The notes: generated by a model not told the origin, from the sequence alone. Counted from the stretch's first letter, positions 23,287 through 35,210 are shown. The stretch is 36,346 nt of DNA from Providencia burhodogranariea DSM 19968 (GCF_000314855.2 NZ_KB233222.1:344881-381226), one strand, 5' to 3'. Numbers and translations: made by a program.

Positions 23287-24356
23287 GTCGAGCAAAAAAA
23301 TTACTAGTCATGGCAGGTGGTACTGGAGGACATGTATTTCCAGGACTCGCTGTGGCGCATTATTTGCAAGCTCAAGGTTGGGAAATCCTCTGGTTGGGTA
23401 CTGCTGATCGTATGGAAGCTACGTTAGTTCCTCAACATGGAATTGAAATTGAATTTATACGGATATCAGGGCTAAGAGGAAAAGGAATTTTGGCTTTAGC
23501 TGCTGCGCCTTGGCGAATTTTTAATGCAGTATGTCAGGCAAAAAAAATTATCAAACAATATCAACCAGATGCCGTTTTAGGCATGGGTGGGTATGTATCA
23601 GGGCCGGGTGGTATTGCTGCCTGGTTATCTGGCGTTCCAGTAGTCCTTCATGAGCAAAACGGCATTGCCGGGTTGACCAATAAATGGCTTTCAAAGATTG
23701 CTAAACGTGTACTGCAAGCATTTCCAGGTGCTTTTCCAAATGTGCCTGTAGTTGGAAACCCAGTACGGGATGATGTTTTAGCACTGCCTTTACCAGAAGA
23801 AAGATTTGCCAATCGCGATGAAAAAATACGCATATTAGTTGTTGGCGGTAGTCAAGGTGCGCGTATTTTGAACCAAATTACGCCTCAAATTGCCGAAAAA
23901 ACAAGCAAACAGTTAAATATCTGGCATCAGGCAGGAAAAGGAAGTAAGGAATCTACAGAAGCGTTGTATAATGAAAGACTAAATAATTCAGTTAATTCCG
24001 AGTTTAAAGTTACTGAGTTTATTGATGATATGGCGCAAGCTTATGCGTGGGCTGATATCATAATTTGCCGTTCAGGTGCTTTGACAGTCAGCGAAGTAGC
24101 GGCAGCAGGGTTACCTGCTATTTTTGTTCCTTTTCAGCACAAAGACCGTCAACAATATTGGAATGCTCTGCCACTAGAGAAAGCAGGCGCAGCAAAAATA
24201 CTCGAGCAACCTCAGTTCACTGCTGAAGCTGTTGTAAATCTACTTCAGCAATGGGATCGAGATGAATTGTTATCGATGGCTAAAAAAGCGCGTTCTTGTG
24301 CTATCACTGATGCAACTGAACGTGTGGCAGCTGTGATATCTGAAGTGGCTAAATAG
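23283..24356 (+). CDS. murG: Lipid II synthase MurG
   Basis: MurG is a GT-B fold glycosyltransferase on the inner face of the membrane that adds GlcNAc to lipid I, making lipid II. The 357 residues (E. coli 355) show the glycine-rich [16 protein letters not shown] at about 10-25, [32 protein letters not shown] and the UDP-GlcNAc-binding [23 protein letters not shown]. The ATG overlaps the ftsW stop in ATGA. A 58 bp gap, unusually large within this cluster, separates it from murC. Confidence 0.98.
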   Translation: MSRAKKLLVMAGGTGGHVFPGLAVAHYLQAQGWEILWLGTADRMEATLVPQHGIEIEFIRISGLRGKGILALAAAPWRIFNAVCQAKKIIKQYQPDAVLGMGGYVSGPGGIAAWLSGVPVVLHEQNGIAGLTNKWLSKIAKRVLQAFPGAFPNVPVVGNPVRDDVLALPLPEERFANRDEKIRILVVGGSQGARILNQITPQIAEKTSKQLNIWHQAGKGSKESTEALYNERLNNSVNSEFKVTEFIDDMAQAYAWADIIICRSGALTVSEVAAAGLPAIFVPFQHKDRQQYWNALPLEKAGAAKILEQPQFTAEAVVNLLQQWDRDELLSMAKKARSCAITDATERVAAVISEVAK

Positions 24357-24414
24357 TTACGACTATCGATAAAGCGACATTGATACAGAATTAATAAAAA
24401 AGCGAAGACATATA

Positions 24415-25878
24415 GTGAATACACAACAGTTGGCGAAATTAAGAACATCAGTGCCGGAAATGAGAAGAGTCAGGCACATCCATTTTGTCGGTATCGGTGG
24501 TGCTGGCATGGGTGGTATCGCCGAAGTGTTGGCAAATGAAGGTTACCAAATTAGTGGTTCTGACTTAGCGCCGAATGCAGTAACTCAACAACTGACTTCA
24601 TTAGGAGCAACGATTTATTTTAATCATCGCCCTGAAAATGTTGAAGATGCCAGCGTTGTGGTCGTATCAACTGCAATTTCTGAGGATAACCCAGAAATTC
24701 AAGCTGCGCATGAGTTACGTATTCCTGTTATTCGTCGTGCTGAAATGTTGGCCGAATTAATGCGTTATCGCCATGGAATAGCGATAGCAGGAACACATGG
24801 AAAAACAACAACTACCGCGATGATTTCGGGGATTTATGCACAGGCAGGTTTAGACCCAACATTTGTAAATGGTGGTTTAGTCAAATCAGCAGGAACCCAT
24901 GCACGTTTGGGAAGTAGTCGTTACTTAATAGCTGAAGCTGATGAAAGTGATGCATCGTTTTTACATTTACAACCTTTGGTTGCAGTAGTTACAAATATTG
25001 AAGCAGACCATATGGATACTTATCAGGGTAATTTTGAAACCTTGAAAGATACCTTCATCAATTTCCTGCATAACTTGCCATTTTATGGGCGTGCAGTGAT
25101 GTGTATCGATGATCCAGTGATCCGTTCATTGCTACCAAGAATTAGCCGCTATATCACCACTTATGGTTTTAGCGAAGATGCGGATGTACGCATTATTAAA
25201 TATGAGCAAAAAGGTAACCAAGGTTTCTTTACGATCGCTCGTCAAAATATGCCAGAGCTAACCGTGGTTCTAAATGCACCTGGTCGTCATAATGCTCTCA
25301 ATGCTACCGCTGCTGTTGCTGTTGCTACAGAAGAAGGTATTGATGACCTCCATATTTTGTCGGCACTGGCAGAATTTCAAGGAACTGGACGCCGTTTTGA
25401 TTTCCTCGGTAATTATTCACTACGTCATGTGAATGGTAAAGTCGGTGAGGTTATGTTGGTTGATGACTATGGGCACCATCCAACTGAGGTTGACGCAACC
25501 ATTAAAGCAGCCAGAGCAGGGTGGCCTGATAAGCGTATAGTGATGGTTTTCCAACCGCACCGTTATTCTCGTACCCGTGACTTATATGATGATTTTGCAC
25601 ATGTTCTGAGCCAAGTTGATGTGTTATTGATGCTTGAAGTTTACCCTGCTGGTGAAAAACCAGTTCCCGGCGCGGATAGTCGTTCATTATGCCGAACAAT
25701 TCGTGGGCGTGGGCAACTTGATCCAATTTATGTAGCTGAGCCTGAGCTAGTATCTCAGTTTTTGGCGCAAGCACTTGATGCAAATGATTTGGTTTTAGTT
25801 CAAGGTGCTGGAAATATTGGTAAAATAGCGCGTAACCTTGCAGATACAAAATTACAGCCACCTGTGGTAGAGGAGTGA
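24415..25878 (+). CDS. murC: UDP-MurNAc--L-alanine ligase MurC
   Basis: MurC adds the first amino acid, L-alanine, to UDP-MurNAc. The start is the GTG at 24415, giving [20 protein letters not shown] as in E. coli. The 487 residues (E. coli 491) show the N-terminal [17 protein letters not shown], the ATP loop GTHGKTTTT at 126-134, [10 protein letters not shown] and the C-terminal [10 protein letters not shown] and [19 protein letters not shown], about 8 bases before the start codon, is a mediocre ribosome binding site; together with the GTG this may hold expression down. Confidence 0.98.
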   Translation: MNTQQLAKLRTSVPEMRRVRHIHFVGIGGAGMGGIAEVLANEGYQISGSDLAPNAVTQQLTSLGATIYFNHRPENVEDASVVVVSTAISEDNPEIQAAHELRIPVIRRAEMLAELMRYRHGIAIAGTHGKTTTTAMISGIYAQAGLDPTFVNGGLVKSAGTHARLGSSRYLIAEADESDASFLHLQPLVAVVTNIEADHMDTYQGNFETLKDTFINFLHNLPFYGRAVMCIDDPVIRSLLPRISRYITTYGFSEDADVRIIKYEQKGNQGFFTIARQNMPELTVVLNAPGRHNALNATAAVAVATEEGIDDLHILSALAEFQGTGRRFDFLGNYSLRHVNGKVGEVMLVDDYGHHPTEVDATIKAARAGWPDKRIVMVFQPHRYSRTRDLYDDFAHVLSQVDVLLMLEVYPAGEKPVPGADSRSLCRTIRGRGQLDPIYVAEPELVSQFLAQALDANDLVLVQGAGNIGKIARNLADTKLQPPVVEE

Positions 25879-25880
25879 TC

Positions 25881-26801
25881 ATGACCGAGAAAGTTGCGGT
25901 TTTATTTGGCGGGACATCAGCTGAACGTGAAGTGTCACTTCAATCAGGTCATGCGGTACTTGCTGGTTTACGTCAGGCAGGGATTGATGCTCACCCTGTT
26001 GATACCAAAGATTTTCCTGTTGTAGCACTTAAAGACGCGGGTTTTGATAAAGCGTTTATTGCCCTTCATGGTCGAGGTGGTGAAGATGGCACAATTCAAG
26101 GGATGCTTGAATTTTTAGGGGTACCTTATACTGGTAGCGGCGTGATGGCGTCCGCACTTAGTATGGATAAACTTCGAACTAAACAGCTTTGGGAAGGTGC
26201 TGGCTTACCAGTATCACCGTATATTTATCTAAACCAAACTCAATTTAGTTCGCTGGCAAAATTACAAATTCAAGAATTAGTTGCACATCTAGGATTACCA
26301 CTAATTGTCAAACCTAGCCTAGAAGGGTCAAGTGTAGGCATGAGTAAAGTGGATAATTTTGATGAGTTGTCAGCAGCATTAGAATTGGCTTTTCGTTTTG
26401 ATGAAACAGTATTAGTGGAAAAGTGGTTGAGTGGTCCTGAATTTACAGTTGCGGTATTAAGCGAACAAACGCTTCCATCGATTCGTATTCAGTCTCCGGG
26501 CATTTTTTATGATTATGAGGCGAAATATCTTTCTGACGAAACTCAGTATTTTTGCCCAAGCGGTTTAAGTGAAGAATTAGAGTCAACACTTTCCGAACTT
26601 GCGATGCGTGCTTATAAAGCAGTTGGATGCCGTGGTTGGGGGAGGGTTGATGTGATGCAAGATAATGATGGTCAATTTTACTTGTTAGAAGTGAATACAT
26701 CACCAGGTATGACGAGTCATAGTTTGGTTCCAATGGCTGCGCGTCAAGCAGGTATGGATTTTTCACAGTTAGTAGTACGCATTTTGGAATTGGCTAACTG
26801 A
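25881..26801 (+). CDS. ddlB: D-alanine--D-alanine ligase B
   Basis: DdlB joins two D-alanines with ATP to give the dipeptide used by MurF. I chose the ATG at 25881 ([20 protein letters not shown]), which yields 306 residues exactly as in E. coli and has AGGAG at 25871-25875; an in-frame GTG two codons earlier overlaps the murC stop. The ATP-grasp fold is complete: [40 protein letters not shown] and the metal-binding [17 protein letters not shown]. The Tyr in [13 protein letters not shown] is the usual D-Ala-D-Ala type. Confidence 0.97.
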   Translation: MTEKVAVLFGGTSAEREVSLQSGHAVLAGLRQAGIDAHPVDTKDFPVVALKDAGFDKAFIALHGRGGEDGTIQGMLEFLGVPYTGSGVMASALSMDKLRTKQLWEGAGLPVSPYIYLNQTQFSSLAKLQIQELVAHLGLPLIVKPSLEGSSVGMSKVDNFDELSAALELAFRFDETVLVEKWLSGPEFTVAVLSEQTLPSIRIQSPGIFYDYEAKYLSDETQYFCPSGLSEELESTLSELAMRAYKAVGCRGWGRVDVMQDNDGQFYLLEVNTSPGMTSHSLVPMAARQAGMDFSQLVVRILELAN

Positions 26802-26802
26802 T

Positions 26803-27612
26803 ATGTCACAGGCAGCATTAAATGTTCGGCATCATAAGAATAATGATGACAGTAATGATCCAAATTCAGGCCCGAGTAATGGAACGTTTCTCAGTGGGTT
26901 GATTTTCTTTCTAATGGTTGTTGGCACAATTATTTGGAGTGGCTGGACTGTCATGAATTGGATGAAAGATGCGGATAGGCTGCCAATGTCAAAATTAGTC
27001 TTAACAGGTGAGCGCCATTACACAAAGAATGATGATGTCAGAAAGGCGATATTATCACTTGGGCAACCTGGAACATTTATGACAGTAGATGTTAATGCTA
27101 TTCAAAACCAAATAAGTTCAATGCCGTGGATTCGTCAAGTTACAGTTCGTAAGCAGTGGCCAGATGAATTAAAGATCCATCTGGTAGAATATGTACCTTA
27201 TGCTCGCTGGAATGATCAAAATATGGTTGATGGTGAAGGCCGCGTATTTAGTCTTCCTGCAAGTGAAGATAATAAAGGTGATTATCCATTGCTTTATGGG
27301 CCACAAGGCAGCCAAAAAGAAGTTCTTAAAGAGTATGTTGCGTTTAGAAAAGTACTTGCAGATCATAATTTAAAACTTAAATCAGTCTCTATGACAGCAC
27401 GACATGCTTGGCAGCTTATTTTAGATAATGACATCCGAATTGAACTCGGAAAAAAAGATGTACTTGAGCGGTTAAATCGTTTCCTTGAACTTTATCCGCT
27501 TTTGCAGCAAACCACAGATAAACGTGTTGACTATGTTGACCTTCGTTATACCAGTGGTGCAGCAGTGGGGTGGGCGCCACTTTTGGTAGATGCACCATTG
27601 GGGTTACAATAA
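26803..27612 (+). CDS. ftsQ: Cell division protein FtsQ
   Basis: FtsQ is a bitopic membrane protein that recruits FtsL and FtsB to the septum. The 269 residues (E. coli 276) comprise a polar cytoplasmic tail of about 27 residues rich in Asn, Asp and Ser, a membrane segment at about 28-50, a POTRA domain at about 60-130 starting [22 protein letters not shown], and a beta domain with [21 protein letters not shown] and [14 protein letters not shown]. The C-terminal part that binds FtsB is present. It begins 1 bp after ddlB. Confidence 0.96.
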   Translation: MSQAALNVRHHKNNDDSNDPNSGPSNGTFLSGLIFFLMVVGTIIWSGWTVMNWMKDADRLPMSKLVLTGERHYTKNDDVRKAILSLGQPGTFMTVDVNAIQNQISSMPWIRQVTVRKQWPDELKIHLVEYVPYARWNDQNMVDGEGRVFSLPASEDNKGDYPLLYGPQGSQKEVLKEYVAFRKVLADHNLKLKSVSMTARHAWQLILDNDIRIELGKKDVLERLNRFLELYPLLQQTTDKRVDYVDLRYTSGAAVGWAPLLVDAPLGLQ

Positions 27613-27648
27613 TTAATATTGCTAATAACTCGGACTAGGCAGAAGCAA

Positions 27649-28905
27649 ATGATCAAAACGACGGACAGAAAATTAGTTGTAGGCCTTGAAATTGGAACTT
27701 CCAAGGTGTCTGCTCTTGTAGGTGAGATTCTGCCCGATGGTATGGTGAATATTATCGGGGTGGGGAGTTGTCCATCTCGTGGAATGGACAAAGGTGGCGT
27801 TAACGATTTGGAATCTGTCGTTAAATGCGTGCAAAGAGCAATTGATCAGGCTGAATTGATGGCCGATTGCCAAATATCTTCAGTTTATCTTGCGCTATCG
27901 GGTAAGCATGTTAGTTGCCAAAATGAAATTGGTATGGTGCCAGTTTCAGAAGAAGAAGTGACACAAGAAGATGTCGACAGTGTTGTTCATACGGCTAAAT
28001 CAGTTAGAGTTCGCGATGAGCACAGAATTCTTCATGTGATCCCTCAAGAGTTCGCGATTGATTACCAAGAAGGAATCAAGAACCCTGTTGGTCTATCGGG
28101 TGTTCGCATGCAGGCCAAAGTACATTTGATTACTTGCCATAACGATATGGCAAAGAATATTGTCAAAGCGGTAGAACGTTGTGGATTGAAAGTTGACCAA
28201 CTGATATTTGCAGGTCTTGCTGCAAGCTACTCTGTGCTGACAGAAGATGAGCGTGAACTTGGTGTTTGCGTTGTCGATATCGGTGGGGGCACCATGGATA
28301 TGGCTGTTTATACAGGCGGTGCATTGCGTCATACCAAAGTCATTCCTTACGCAGGGAATGTTGTCACTAGTGATATTGCGTATGCATTCGGTACACCACC
28401 AAGTGACGCTGAAGCTATTAAAGTTCGCCATGGTTGTGCTGTAGGTTCGATTGTAAGTAAAGATGAAACAGTTGAAGTACCTAGTGTCGGTGGACGACCG
28501 CCAAGAAGTTTGCAACGTCAGACTTTAGCGGAAGTCATTGAACCTCGCTATACCGAACTGTTAAACCTCGTAAATGAAGAAATTTTGAATTTACAGGAAC
28601 AGTTACGCCAACAAGGTGTCAAACACCATTTGGCAGCAGGTATCGTTCTTACTGGTGGTGCTGCACAAATCGACGGCCTAGTCGAATGTGCACAAAAAGT
28701 TTTTCATACCCAAGTGAGAATTGGTACCCCACTAAATATTACAGGCTTAACGGATTATGCTCAGGAGCCTTATTATTCAACTGCGGTTGGGCTTCTGCAT
28801 TACGGTAAAGAAAGCCATCTTGGCGATGATACCGAAACGGAAAAACGTGCTTCAGTCAAAGGGTGGTTTAGTAAAATCACTGGTTGGCTGAGAAAAGAAT
28901 TTTAA
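27649..28905 (+). CDS. ftsA: Cell division protein FtsA
   Basis: FtsA is an actin-like ATPase that tethers FtsZ to the membrane and links it to downstream division proteins. I chose the ATG at 27649 ([20 protein letters not shown]), which aligns with E. coli; an earlier in-frame ATG is unsupported. The 418 residues (E. coli 420) show the phosphate-binding [14 protein letters not shown] and [12 protein letters not shown], the 1C domain around residues 85-165 and a C-terminal amphipathic helix [14 protein letters not shown] preceded by a variable linker. This helix is the membrane anchor in the family. Confidence 0.97.
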   Translation: MIKTTDRKLVVGLEIGTSKVSALVGEILPDGMVNIIGVGSCPSRGMDKGGVNDLESVVKCVQRAIDQAELMADCQISSVYLALSGKHVSCQNEIGMVPVSEEEVTQEDVDSVVHTAKSVRVRDEHRILHVIPQEFAIDYQEGIKNPVGLSGVRMQAKVHLITCHNDMAKNIVKAVERCGLKVDQLIFAGLAASYSVLTEDERELGVCVVDIGGGTMDMAVYTGGALRHTKVIPYAGNVVTSDIAYAFGTPPSDAEAIKVRHGCAVGSIVSKDETVEVPSVGGRPPRSLQRQTLAEVIEPRYTELLNLVNEEILNLQEQLRQQGVKHHLAAGIVLTGGAAQIDGLVECAQKVFHTQVRIGTPLNITGLTDYAQEPYYSTAVGLLHYGKESHLGDDTETEKRASVKGWFSKITGWLRKEF

Positions 28906-28961
28906 ATTTTATTCAGAAGCATATTATTAGCTTCGAAGTAAGCACAAAACGGAGAGACATT

Positions 28962-30122
28962 ATGTTTGAACCAATGGAGCTAACCAATGATGCGGTGATT
29001 AAAGTCATCGGCGTTGGTGGCGGCGGCGGTAATGCCGTTGAACACATGGTGCGTGAGCGTATTGAAGGCGTTGAATTCTTCGCTGTCAACACGGATGCAC
29101 AGGCGCTGCGTAAAACTGCAGTCGGACAAACAATCCAGATTGGTACTGGCATTACTAAAGGTCTTGGCGCTGGCGCTAACCCTGAAGTGGGCCGCAATGC
29201 AGCTGAAGAAGATCGTGAAGCTTTACGCAATGCACTTGATGGTGCAGACATGGTCTTTATCGCAGCTGGAATGGGTGGTGGTACAGGTACAGGTGCTGCC
29301 CCCGTCGTTGCTGAAGTAGCCAAAGAACTGGGTATTTTAACAGTTGCTGTCGTGACTAAGCCATTCAATTTTGAAGGCAAAAAACGTATGGCATTTGCGG
29401 AAGCAGGTATCACTGAGTTGTCTAAACATGTTGACTCACTGATCACTATTCCGAATGATAAATTATTAAAAGTCCTGGGTCGTGGGATTTCTTTACTTGA
29501 TGCATTTGGTGCAGCTAATGATGTATTGAAAGGCGCTGTTCAAGGTATCGCTGAACTGATTACTCGTCCTGGCCTTATGAACGTAGACTTTGCTGACGTG
29601 CGTACTGTAATGTCAGAAATGGGCTATGCCATGATGGGTTCTGGTGTTGCTCGCGGTGAAGATCGTGCGGAAGAAGCAGCTGAAATGGCTATTTCAAGTC
29701 CACTTCTGGAAGATATCGACCTTTCAGGTGCTCGCGGTGTTCTTGTCAACATTACAGCTGGTTTCGACCTGCGTTTAGATGAGTTTGAAACAGTGGGTAA
29801 CACCATTCGTGCATTCGCATCTGATAACGCGACAGTCGTAATTGGTACATCGCTTGATCCAGAAATGAATGAAGAATTACGTGTCACTGTTGTTGCTACT
29901 GGTATTGGTATGGACAAACGTCCAGAAATTACGCTAGTGAACAACAAGATGTCACAGCAGGCTTCTATGGAGCAACGCTATCAGCAAATGCAAAATAGCA
30001 TGTCTTCATTGACAGAAGAAAAGCCAGCAGCAGCTAAAGCGGTAAATGACCAAAATACGCAAACAAATAAGGAACCAGATTATTTGGATATCCCAGCATT
30101 TTTGCGTAAACAGGCCGATTAA
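28962..30122 (+). CDS. ftsZ: Cell division GTPase FtsZ
   Basis: FtsZ is the tubulin-like GTPase that forms the cytokinetic ring. The ATG at 28962 after GGAGAGACATT gives the E. coli-like N-terminus [24 protein letters not shown]. The 386 residues (E. coli 383) include the tubulin signature [20 protein letters not shown] near residues 106-125, the T7 loop [11 protein letters not shown], a disordered linker rich in Ala, Gln and Asn from about 317 and the C-terminal peptide [14 protein letters not shown] that binds FtsA and ZipA. Codon choice looks more biased than in neighbouring genes, as expected for an abundant protein. Confidence 0.98.
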   Translation: MFEPMELTNDAVIKVIGVGGGGGNAVEHMVRERIEGVEFFAVNTDAQALRKTAVGQTIQIGTGITKGLGAGANPEVGRNAAEEDREALRNALDGADMVFIAAGMGGGTGTGAAPVVAEVAKELGILTVAVVTKPFNFEGKKRMAFAEAGITELSKHVDSLITIPNDKLLKVLGRGISLLDAFGAANDVLKGAVQGIAELITRPGLMNVDFADVRTVMSEMGYAMMGSGVARGEDRAEEAAEMAISSPLLEDIDLSGARGVLVNITAGFDLRLDEFETVGNTIRAFASDNATVVIGTSLDPEMNEELRVTVVATGIGMDKRPEITLVNNKMSQQASMEQRYQQMQNSMSSLTEEKPAAAKAVNDQNTQTNKEPDYLDIPAFLRKQAD

Positions 30123-30131
30123 TATTAATTT

Positions 30132-30160
30132 ATTGGATTCTCCGCTTTTTGTGCTAAACT
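30132..30160 (+). promoter_or_regulatory. Possible extended -10 promoter for lpxC
   Basis: TGC precedes TAAACT (30155-30160), forming an extended -10 element; a poor -35-like TTGGAT lies 17 bp upstream. It would give lpxC its own transcript besides read-through from ftsZ. The match is moderate. Confidence 0.4.
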
Positions 30161-30165
30161 TTCCC

Positions 30166-30191
30166 GCTGGTTATCTTGTATGATAATCAGC
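30166..30191 (+). other. Hairpin in the ftsZ-lpxC spacer
   Basis: GCTGGTTATC (30166-30175) pairs with GATAATCAGC (30182-30191) in a 10 bp stem with one G-T pair and a 6 nt loop. No T tract follows. It lies 30 bp before the lpxC start, in the putative 5' leader. Confidence 0.6.
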
Positions 30192-30202
30192 AGGACGGAT
30201 AA

Positions 30203-31138
<936 letters not shown>

Positions 31139-31179
31139 TTAAACTGATAAAAGTCAATTATGTAAGGTAAGCAGTATAG

Positions 31180-31213
31180 CTGACATTAACGTTCTCAATT
31201 AATGTCAGTCTTT
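31180..31213 (+). terminator. lpxC terminator
   Basis: CTGACATTAA (31180-31189) and TTAATGTCAG (31199-31208) are perfect 10 bp arms with a 9 nt loop, followed by TCTTTT. The right arm contains the stop codon of the convergent gene on the minus strand, so that gene's 3' end shares the structure. Confidence 0.75.
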
Positions 31214-31726
31214 TCTGTTGGTTGTGCTGGTACTCTCTCCGGCCAGTGCAGCCAACCGCTCTAATCTCTCTTTTAAACCTTTTGAACTGTTTTTTGCCAA
31301 ATGCAATAGGTGCTTTGCTGTTTCGGTACTAATCTTACGGCCATTCGGAACCTGACTAGTTTTAACTGTTTGATTACTCAGTGAGCTATTTTCAACCTTT
31401 TTTCGCATGAGAACGGGATTGATTCTGATGTCGATAGAAGATAAAGATGGTAGAATAGAGCCTCGTAATGCAGAAAGCAGGTTAAGCTTTTCGTAATTCA
31501 ATCGTGTCATCCAGCTTGCATTAGCAACCTCGATAACCAAAATACTATTACGATAGTTAGCCACTCGGCACATAGGTTTAACTTCAGTTGGTAGTAAACC
31601 TTTTACCGCTTGGTTTAATTTGTTTATTGCTTTAGCATTACGCTGAATAGTTTGTAAGGGGCTACTCGTTTTAGCGAGTGATTCCTCAAGAACATCGAAT
31701 AACGCTTGTGGGTGACTATCTCTCAT
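31205..31726 (-). CDS. dciA: DUF721 protein, DciA-like helicase loader
   Basis: The 173-residue product matches the DUF721/DciA pattern: an N-terminal globular part (about 1-110) with KLNQAVKGLLP, a CRVANYRNSILVIEVANASW core, LNYEKLNLLSALRGSILPSLSSIDIRINP, then a Ser/Lys/Asn-rich tail likely to be disordered. In other bacteria DciA interacts with the replicative helicase DnaB and stands in for the phage-derived DnaC/DnaI loaders. Assignment rests on motif recognition only. E. coli K-12 has no such gene between lpxC and secM, and many genomes annotate it simply as DUF721. The ATG at 31726 follows GGAGCCAAAA. It is transcribed towards lpxC and away from secM. Confidence 0.8.
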   Translation of the reverse strand: MRDSHPQALFDVLEESLAKTSSPLQTIQRNAKAINKLNQAVKGLLPTEVKPMCRVANYRNSILVIEVANASWMTRLNYEKLNLLSALRGSILPSLSSIDIRINPVLMRKKVENSSLSNQTVKTSQVPNGRKISTETAKHLLHLAKNSSKGLKERLERLAALAGESTSTTNRKD

Positions 31727-31846
31727 TTTTGGCTCCGCCTAATGGGTAGATTTAACTGTCTAGATACATCAAGTAAGCTATGATTGGTGTACTATATAGC
31801 AATTATCAATAGAAATACTGTAGCAGAAAAATAATATAAGAATTTG
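31727..31846. promoter_or_regulatory. Divergent promoter region, dciA and secM-secA
   Basis: The 120 bp between two divergent start codons must carry both promoters. TATGAT and TATATA-like -10 candidates are present, but no convincing -35 partner could be fixed. Confidence 0.4.
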
Positions 31847-32374
31847 ATGGGTATTTTAAATCTTTGGCGACAATTTGGTAGAAGATACTTTTGGTCTCAC
31901 TTTTTATTAGGGGTGGTGGCTACAGGTATTGGCATGCCTGCGATTTTAAATGCTTTATCAGAAGGGCAACAAACCCAATTTAACTCTTCTTCTGTCAATC
32001 GTCAAAATCAAGCAGTTAATGCATTTGATAATTTATTTGCACAGCAAAGTCCTCAGCGCTCGTCATCCTCTTCTTCTTATTCTGTAAATTATTGGCAGCA
32101 ACATGCAGTTAGAAATGTCATTAGGCAGCTGACTTTTGCATTTTCCACAAATGAAGATGATGAGGTGGATCAACAGGATGAGCCCAAAAGCTCACTGTTC
32201 GCACCACAAATCATGCTAGATACGTTGTATGCCATGTTGGCACAACGTTCACTTCAGTGGAGTGATAATGTAGCTCAGATAACTAGCTATGTTTATCCTG
32301 TTTTCGTTTCATATCAGCCCGCTATTTGGGTTGCTCAGGTACATGGGATCCGTGCTGGCCCAGCCGTTTCCTAA
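31847..32374 (+). CDS. secM: Secretion monitor SecM
   Basis: SecM is an exported arrest peptide: when Sec export is slow, its C-terminus stalls in the ribosome tunnel and raises translation of secA. The 175 residues (E. coli 170) start with a long signal peptide (MGILNLWRQFGRRYFW, hydrophobic core about 17-32, cleavage likely near residue 37). The middle is poorly conserved and Ser/Gln/Asp-rich apart from NYWQQHAVRNVIRQLTFAF. The arrest segment is YQPAIWVAQVHGIRAGP at 156-172. The conserved W161, Q164, G167, I168, R169, A170, G171 and P172 are kept, while F150 of E. coli is replaced by Y and several other positions differ. An in-frame TTG lies one codon upstream of the ATG chosen. Confidence 0.93.
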   Translation: MGILNLWRQFGRRYFWSHFLLGVVATGIGMPAILNALSEGQQTQFNSSSVNRQNQAVNAFDNLFAQQSPQRSSSSSSYSVNYWQQHAVRNVIRQLTFAFSTNEDDEVDQQDEPKSSLFAPQIMLDTLYAMLAQRSLQWSDNVAQITSYVYPVFVSYQPAIWVAQVHGIRAGPAVS

Positions 32375-32478
32375 TGACTACTGATGTCTATTTCCTCATC
32401 TTCGATGGGAAAGGCATCCTTCAATATAAATAATCGTATTATTTAGCAATCTACTGAATTACCTGAGAATATATAAAT
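32375..32478 (+). promoter_or_regulatory. secM-secA spacer with two small hairpins
   Basis: In E. coli a hairpin here hides the secA ribosome binding site until SecM arrest opens it. This spacer has a bulged stem at 32391-32412 (TTTCCTCATC against GATGGGAAA) and an A/T stem at 32428-32444 (AAATAAT, ATTATTT). The secA ribosome binding site is only GAG at 32465-32467 and lies outside both. Sequestration must therefore use another pairing, or be weaker. Confidence 0.45.
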
Positions 32479-35190
32479 ATGTTAACAAAATTACTTACCA
32501 AAGTCTTTGGCAGCCGCAATGACCGTACACTTCGTCGTTTGCGTAAAGAAGTTGAGAAAATTAATCAATTAGAACCTGAATTTGTAAAACTGAGCGACGA
32601 TGAACTGAAAGCAAAAACTCAAGAGTTTCGTGAGCGCCTGAGCAAAAATGAAAGTCTTGAAAGTATTATTCCTGAAGCATTTGCGACCGTTCGTGAGGCG
32701 AGTAAACGTGTTTTTGGTATGCGTCACTTCGACGTTCAGATGATAGGTGGTATGGTTCTGAATGAACGTTGTATTGCAGAAATGCGTACAGGTGAAGGTA
32801 AAACCTTAACTGCAACTTTACCTGCTTATTTAAATGGTTTAACGGGTAAGGGTGTTCACGTAGTTACAGTAAACGATTACTTAGCAAAACGTGATGCTGA
32901 AAACAACCGTCCACTATTCGAATTTTTAGGACTTACTGTTGGTATTAACTTGCCGGGTATGGCTGCACCTATGAAGCGTGAAGCTTATGCTGCAGATATT
33001 ACTTACGGTACTAACAATGAGTTCGGTTTTGACTATTTGCGTGACAACATGGCTTTCAGTCCAGAAGAGCGAGTTCAACGTAAACTGCATTATGCATTAG
33101 TGGATGAGGTTGACTCAATTCTTATTGATGAAGCCCGAACACCACTGATCATCTCTGGACCTGCGGAAGACAGCTCTGAGATGTACAAAAAAGTTGATGT
33201 ATTAATTCCAAAACTACAGCGTCAAGAAAAGGAAGATTCAGATACCTTCCAAGGTGAAGGGCATTTCTCAGTAGATGAAAAATCCCGTCAGGTGACTATT
33301 ACTGAACGTGGTCTAGTCCTGATTGAAGAAATGTTGATCGAAGAAGGTCTAATGGATGAAGGCGAGTCATTATACTCCCCGACAAATATTATGCTTATGC
33401 ATCATGTAATGGCTGGTTTACGTGCGCATGCGCTATTTACATTAGATGTTGATTATATTGTCAAAGATGGCCAAGTTATTATCGTCGATGAACATACTGG
33501 CCGTACAATGGAAGGGCGTCGTTGGTCTGATGGTTTGCATCAGGCGGTTGAAGCCAAAGAAGGTGTTGAGATTCAAAATGAAAACCAAACACTGGCTTCA
33601 ATTACATTCCAGAACTATTTCCGTCTGTATGAAAAACTTGCAGGTATGACTGGTACTGCCGATACAGAAGCATTCGAATTTAGCTCTATCTATAAGTTAG
33701 ATACCATTGTTATTCCAACTAACCGTCCTATGGTACGTAAAGATTTACCTGATTTAGTCTATATGAATGAAACAGATAAATTCGATGCAATTATTGAAGA
33801 TATCCGTGAAAGAACCGCTAATGGTCAGCCAGTTTTAGTGGGTACAATTTCGATTGAAAAATCAGAGTTGATTTCTAATGCGTTGAAAAAAGCTAAGATT
33901 GCACACAATGTATTGAATGCTAAATTCCATGCGATGGAAGCCGATATTATTGCCAATGCGGGTCAAGCAGCTGCAGTAACTATTGCAACTAACATGGCGG
34001 GTCGTGGTACCGATATCATGTTAGGTGGTAGTTGGCAGTCAGAGGTTGCCGCCTTAGAAGCACCAACTCAAGAACAAATTGATGAAATTAAAGCACAATG
34101 GAAAGTTCGCCATGATGCGGTTTTGGCATCAGGTGGTTTACATATAATTGGTACAGAACGACATGAATCTCGTCGTATTGATAACCAATTGCGCGGTCGT
34201 GCGGGTCGTCAAGGGGATGCTGGTTCTTCACGCTTCTACTTATCAATGGAAGATGCATTGATGCGTATTTTTGCGTCAGACCGTGTGACAGGTATGATGC
34301 GCAAGTTAGGTATGAAGCCTGGTGAAGCAATTGAGCATCCATGGGTGACTAAAGCTATCGCTAACGCACAGCGCAAAGTTGAAAACCGTAACTTTGATAT
34401 TCGTAAACAATTACTTGAATACGATGATGTTGCGAGTGATCAACGCCGAGCTATCTATTCTCAGCGTAACGAATTGCTTGATGGCGGCGATATCAAAGAA
34501 ACAGTTGATAGCATTCGTGAAGATGTATTCGCGACAACGATGGATCTTTACATTCCACCTCAATCGTTGGAAGAAATGTGGGATATCGAAGGGCTTCAAA
34601 AACGTTTAATTAATGACTTTGACTTAGACTTACCGATCAAAGAATGGCTAGATAAAGAGCCTGAGCTTCACGAGGAAACGCTTCGTGAGCGTATTATGTC
34701 GAAAGCAATTGAAGTCTACCAACAAAAAGAAGAAATTGTTGGAATCGAAATGATGCGCAACTTTGAAAAAGGCGTCATGCTACAAACGCTTGATACATTG
34801 TGGAAAGAGCACTTGGCTTCGATGGATTACTTACGTCAAGGTATCCATTTACGTGGCTATGCGCAAAAAGATCCGAAGCAAGAATATAAGCGTGAATCGT
34901 TCAATATGTTTGCTAATATGCTTGAAACCCTAAAGTATGAAGTGATTAGCACGCTCTCTAAAGTACAAGTTCGCTTACCGGAAGAAGTTGAAGCATTAGA
35001 GCAACAACGTAAAGAAGAAGCGGAACGTTTGGCGAAAAGGCAACAACTCAGCCATGAATCGAGTGCTGAATCATTGATGTCTGAAGCTGAAGCACAAATA
35101 GCAACTCAAGGTCATAAAATAGGTCGTAATGATCCTTGTCCTTGTGGGTCAGGTAAAAAGTACAAACAGTGCCATGGTCGATTAAATTAA
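32479..35190 (+). CDS. secA: Preprotein translocase ATPase SecA
   Basis: SecA is the motor that drives preproteins through SecYEG. The 903 residues (E. coli 901) contain nucleotide-binding domain 1 with Walker A GEGKT at 105-109 and [19 protein letters not shown], the preprotein cross-linking domain at about 220-370, domain 2 with [15 protein letters not shown] and [11 protein letters not shown], the helical scaffold and wing domains, and a C-terminal zinc finger [17 protein letters not shown] that binds SecB and ribosomes. All motifs are intact. It is translationally controlled through secM and followed by a terminator. Confidence 0.98.
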   Translation: MLTKLLTKVFGSRNDRTLRRLRKEVEKINQLEPEFVKLSDDELKAKTQEFRERLSKNESLESIIPEAFATVREASKRVFGMRHFDVQMIGGMVLNERCIAEMRTGEGKTLTATLPAYLNGLTGKGVHVVTVNDYLAKRDAENNRPLFEFLGLTVGINLPGMAAPMKREAYAADITYGTNNEFGFDYLRDNMAFSPEERVQRKLHYALVDEVDSILIDEARTPLIISGPAEDSSEMYKKVDVLIPKLQRQEKEDSDTFQGEGHFSVDEKSRQVTITERGLVLIEEMLIEEGLMDEGESLYSPTNIMLMHHVMAGLRAHALFTLDVDYIVKDGQVIIVDEHTGRTMEGRRWSDGLHQAVEAKEGVEIQNENQTLASITFQNYFRLYEKLAGMTGTADTEAFEFSSIYKLDTIVIPTNRPMVRKDLPDLVYMNETDKFDAIIEDIRERTANGQPVLVGTISIEKSELISNALKKAKIAHNVLNAKFHAMEADIIANAGQAAAVTIATNMAGRGTDIMLGGSWQSEVAALEAPTQEQIDEIKAQWKVRHDAVLASGGLHIIGTERHESRRIDNQLRGRAGRQGDAGSSRFYLSMEDALMRIFASDRVTGMMRKLGMKPGEAIEHPWVTKAIANAQRKVENRNFDIRKQLLEYDDVASDQRRAIYSQRNELLDGGDIKETVDSIREDVFATTMDLYIPPQSLEEMWDIEGLQKRLINDFDLDLPIKEWLDKEPELHEETLRERIMSKAIEVYQQKEEIVGIEMMRNFEKGVMLQTLDTLWKEHLASMDYLRQGIHLRGYAQKDPKQEYKRESFNMFANMLETLKYEVISTLSKVQVRLPEEVEALEQQRKEEAERLAKRQQLSHESSAESLMSEAEAQIATQGHKIGRNDPCPCGSGKKYKQCHGRLN

Positions 35191-35210
35191 TTTACATTTA
35201 AATAAAATAA

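Noticed and set aside
28093-28515. 140-codon open frame opposite ftsA
   Set aside because: It lies entirely within ftsA, is rich in Cys, Thr and Asn typical of antisense frames, and has no family features.
28913-29446. 177-codon open frame on the minus strand opposite ftsZ
   Set aside because: It is a shadow of the strongly biased ftsZ codons; its composition is unlike a real protein and it has no ribosome binding site or homologue that I recognise.
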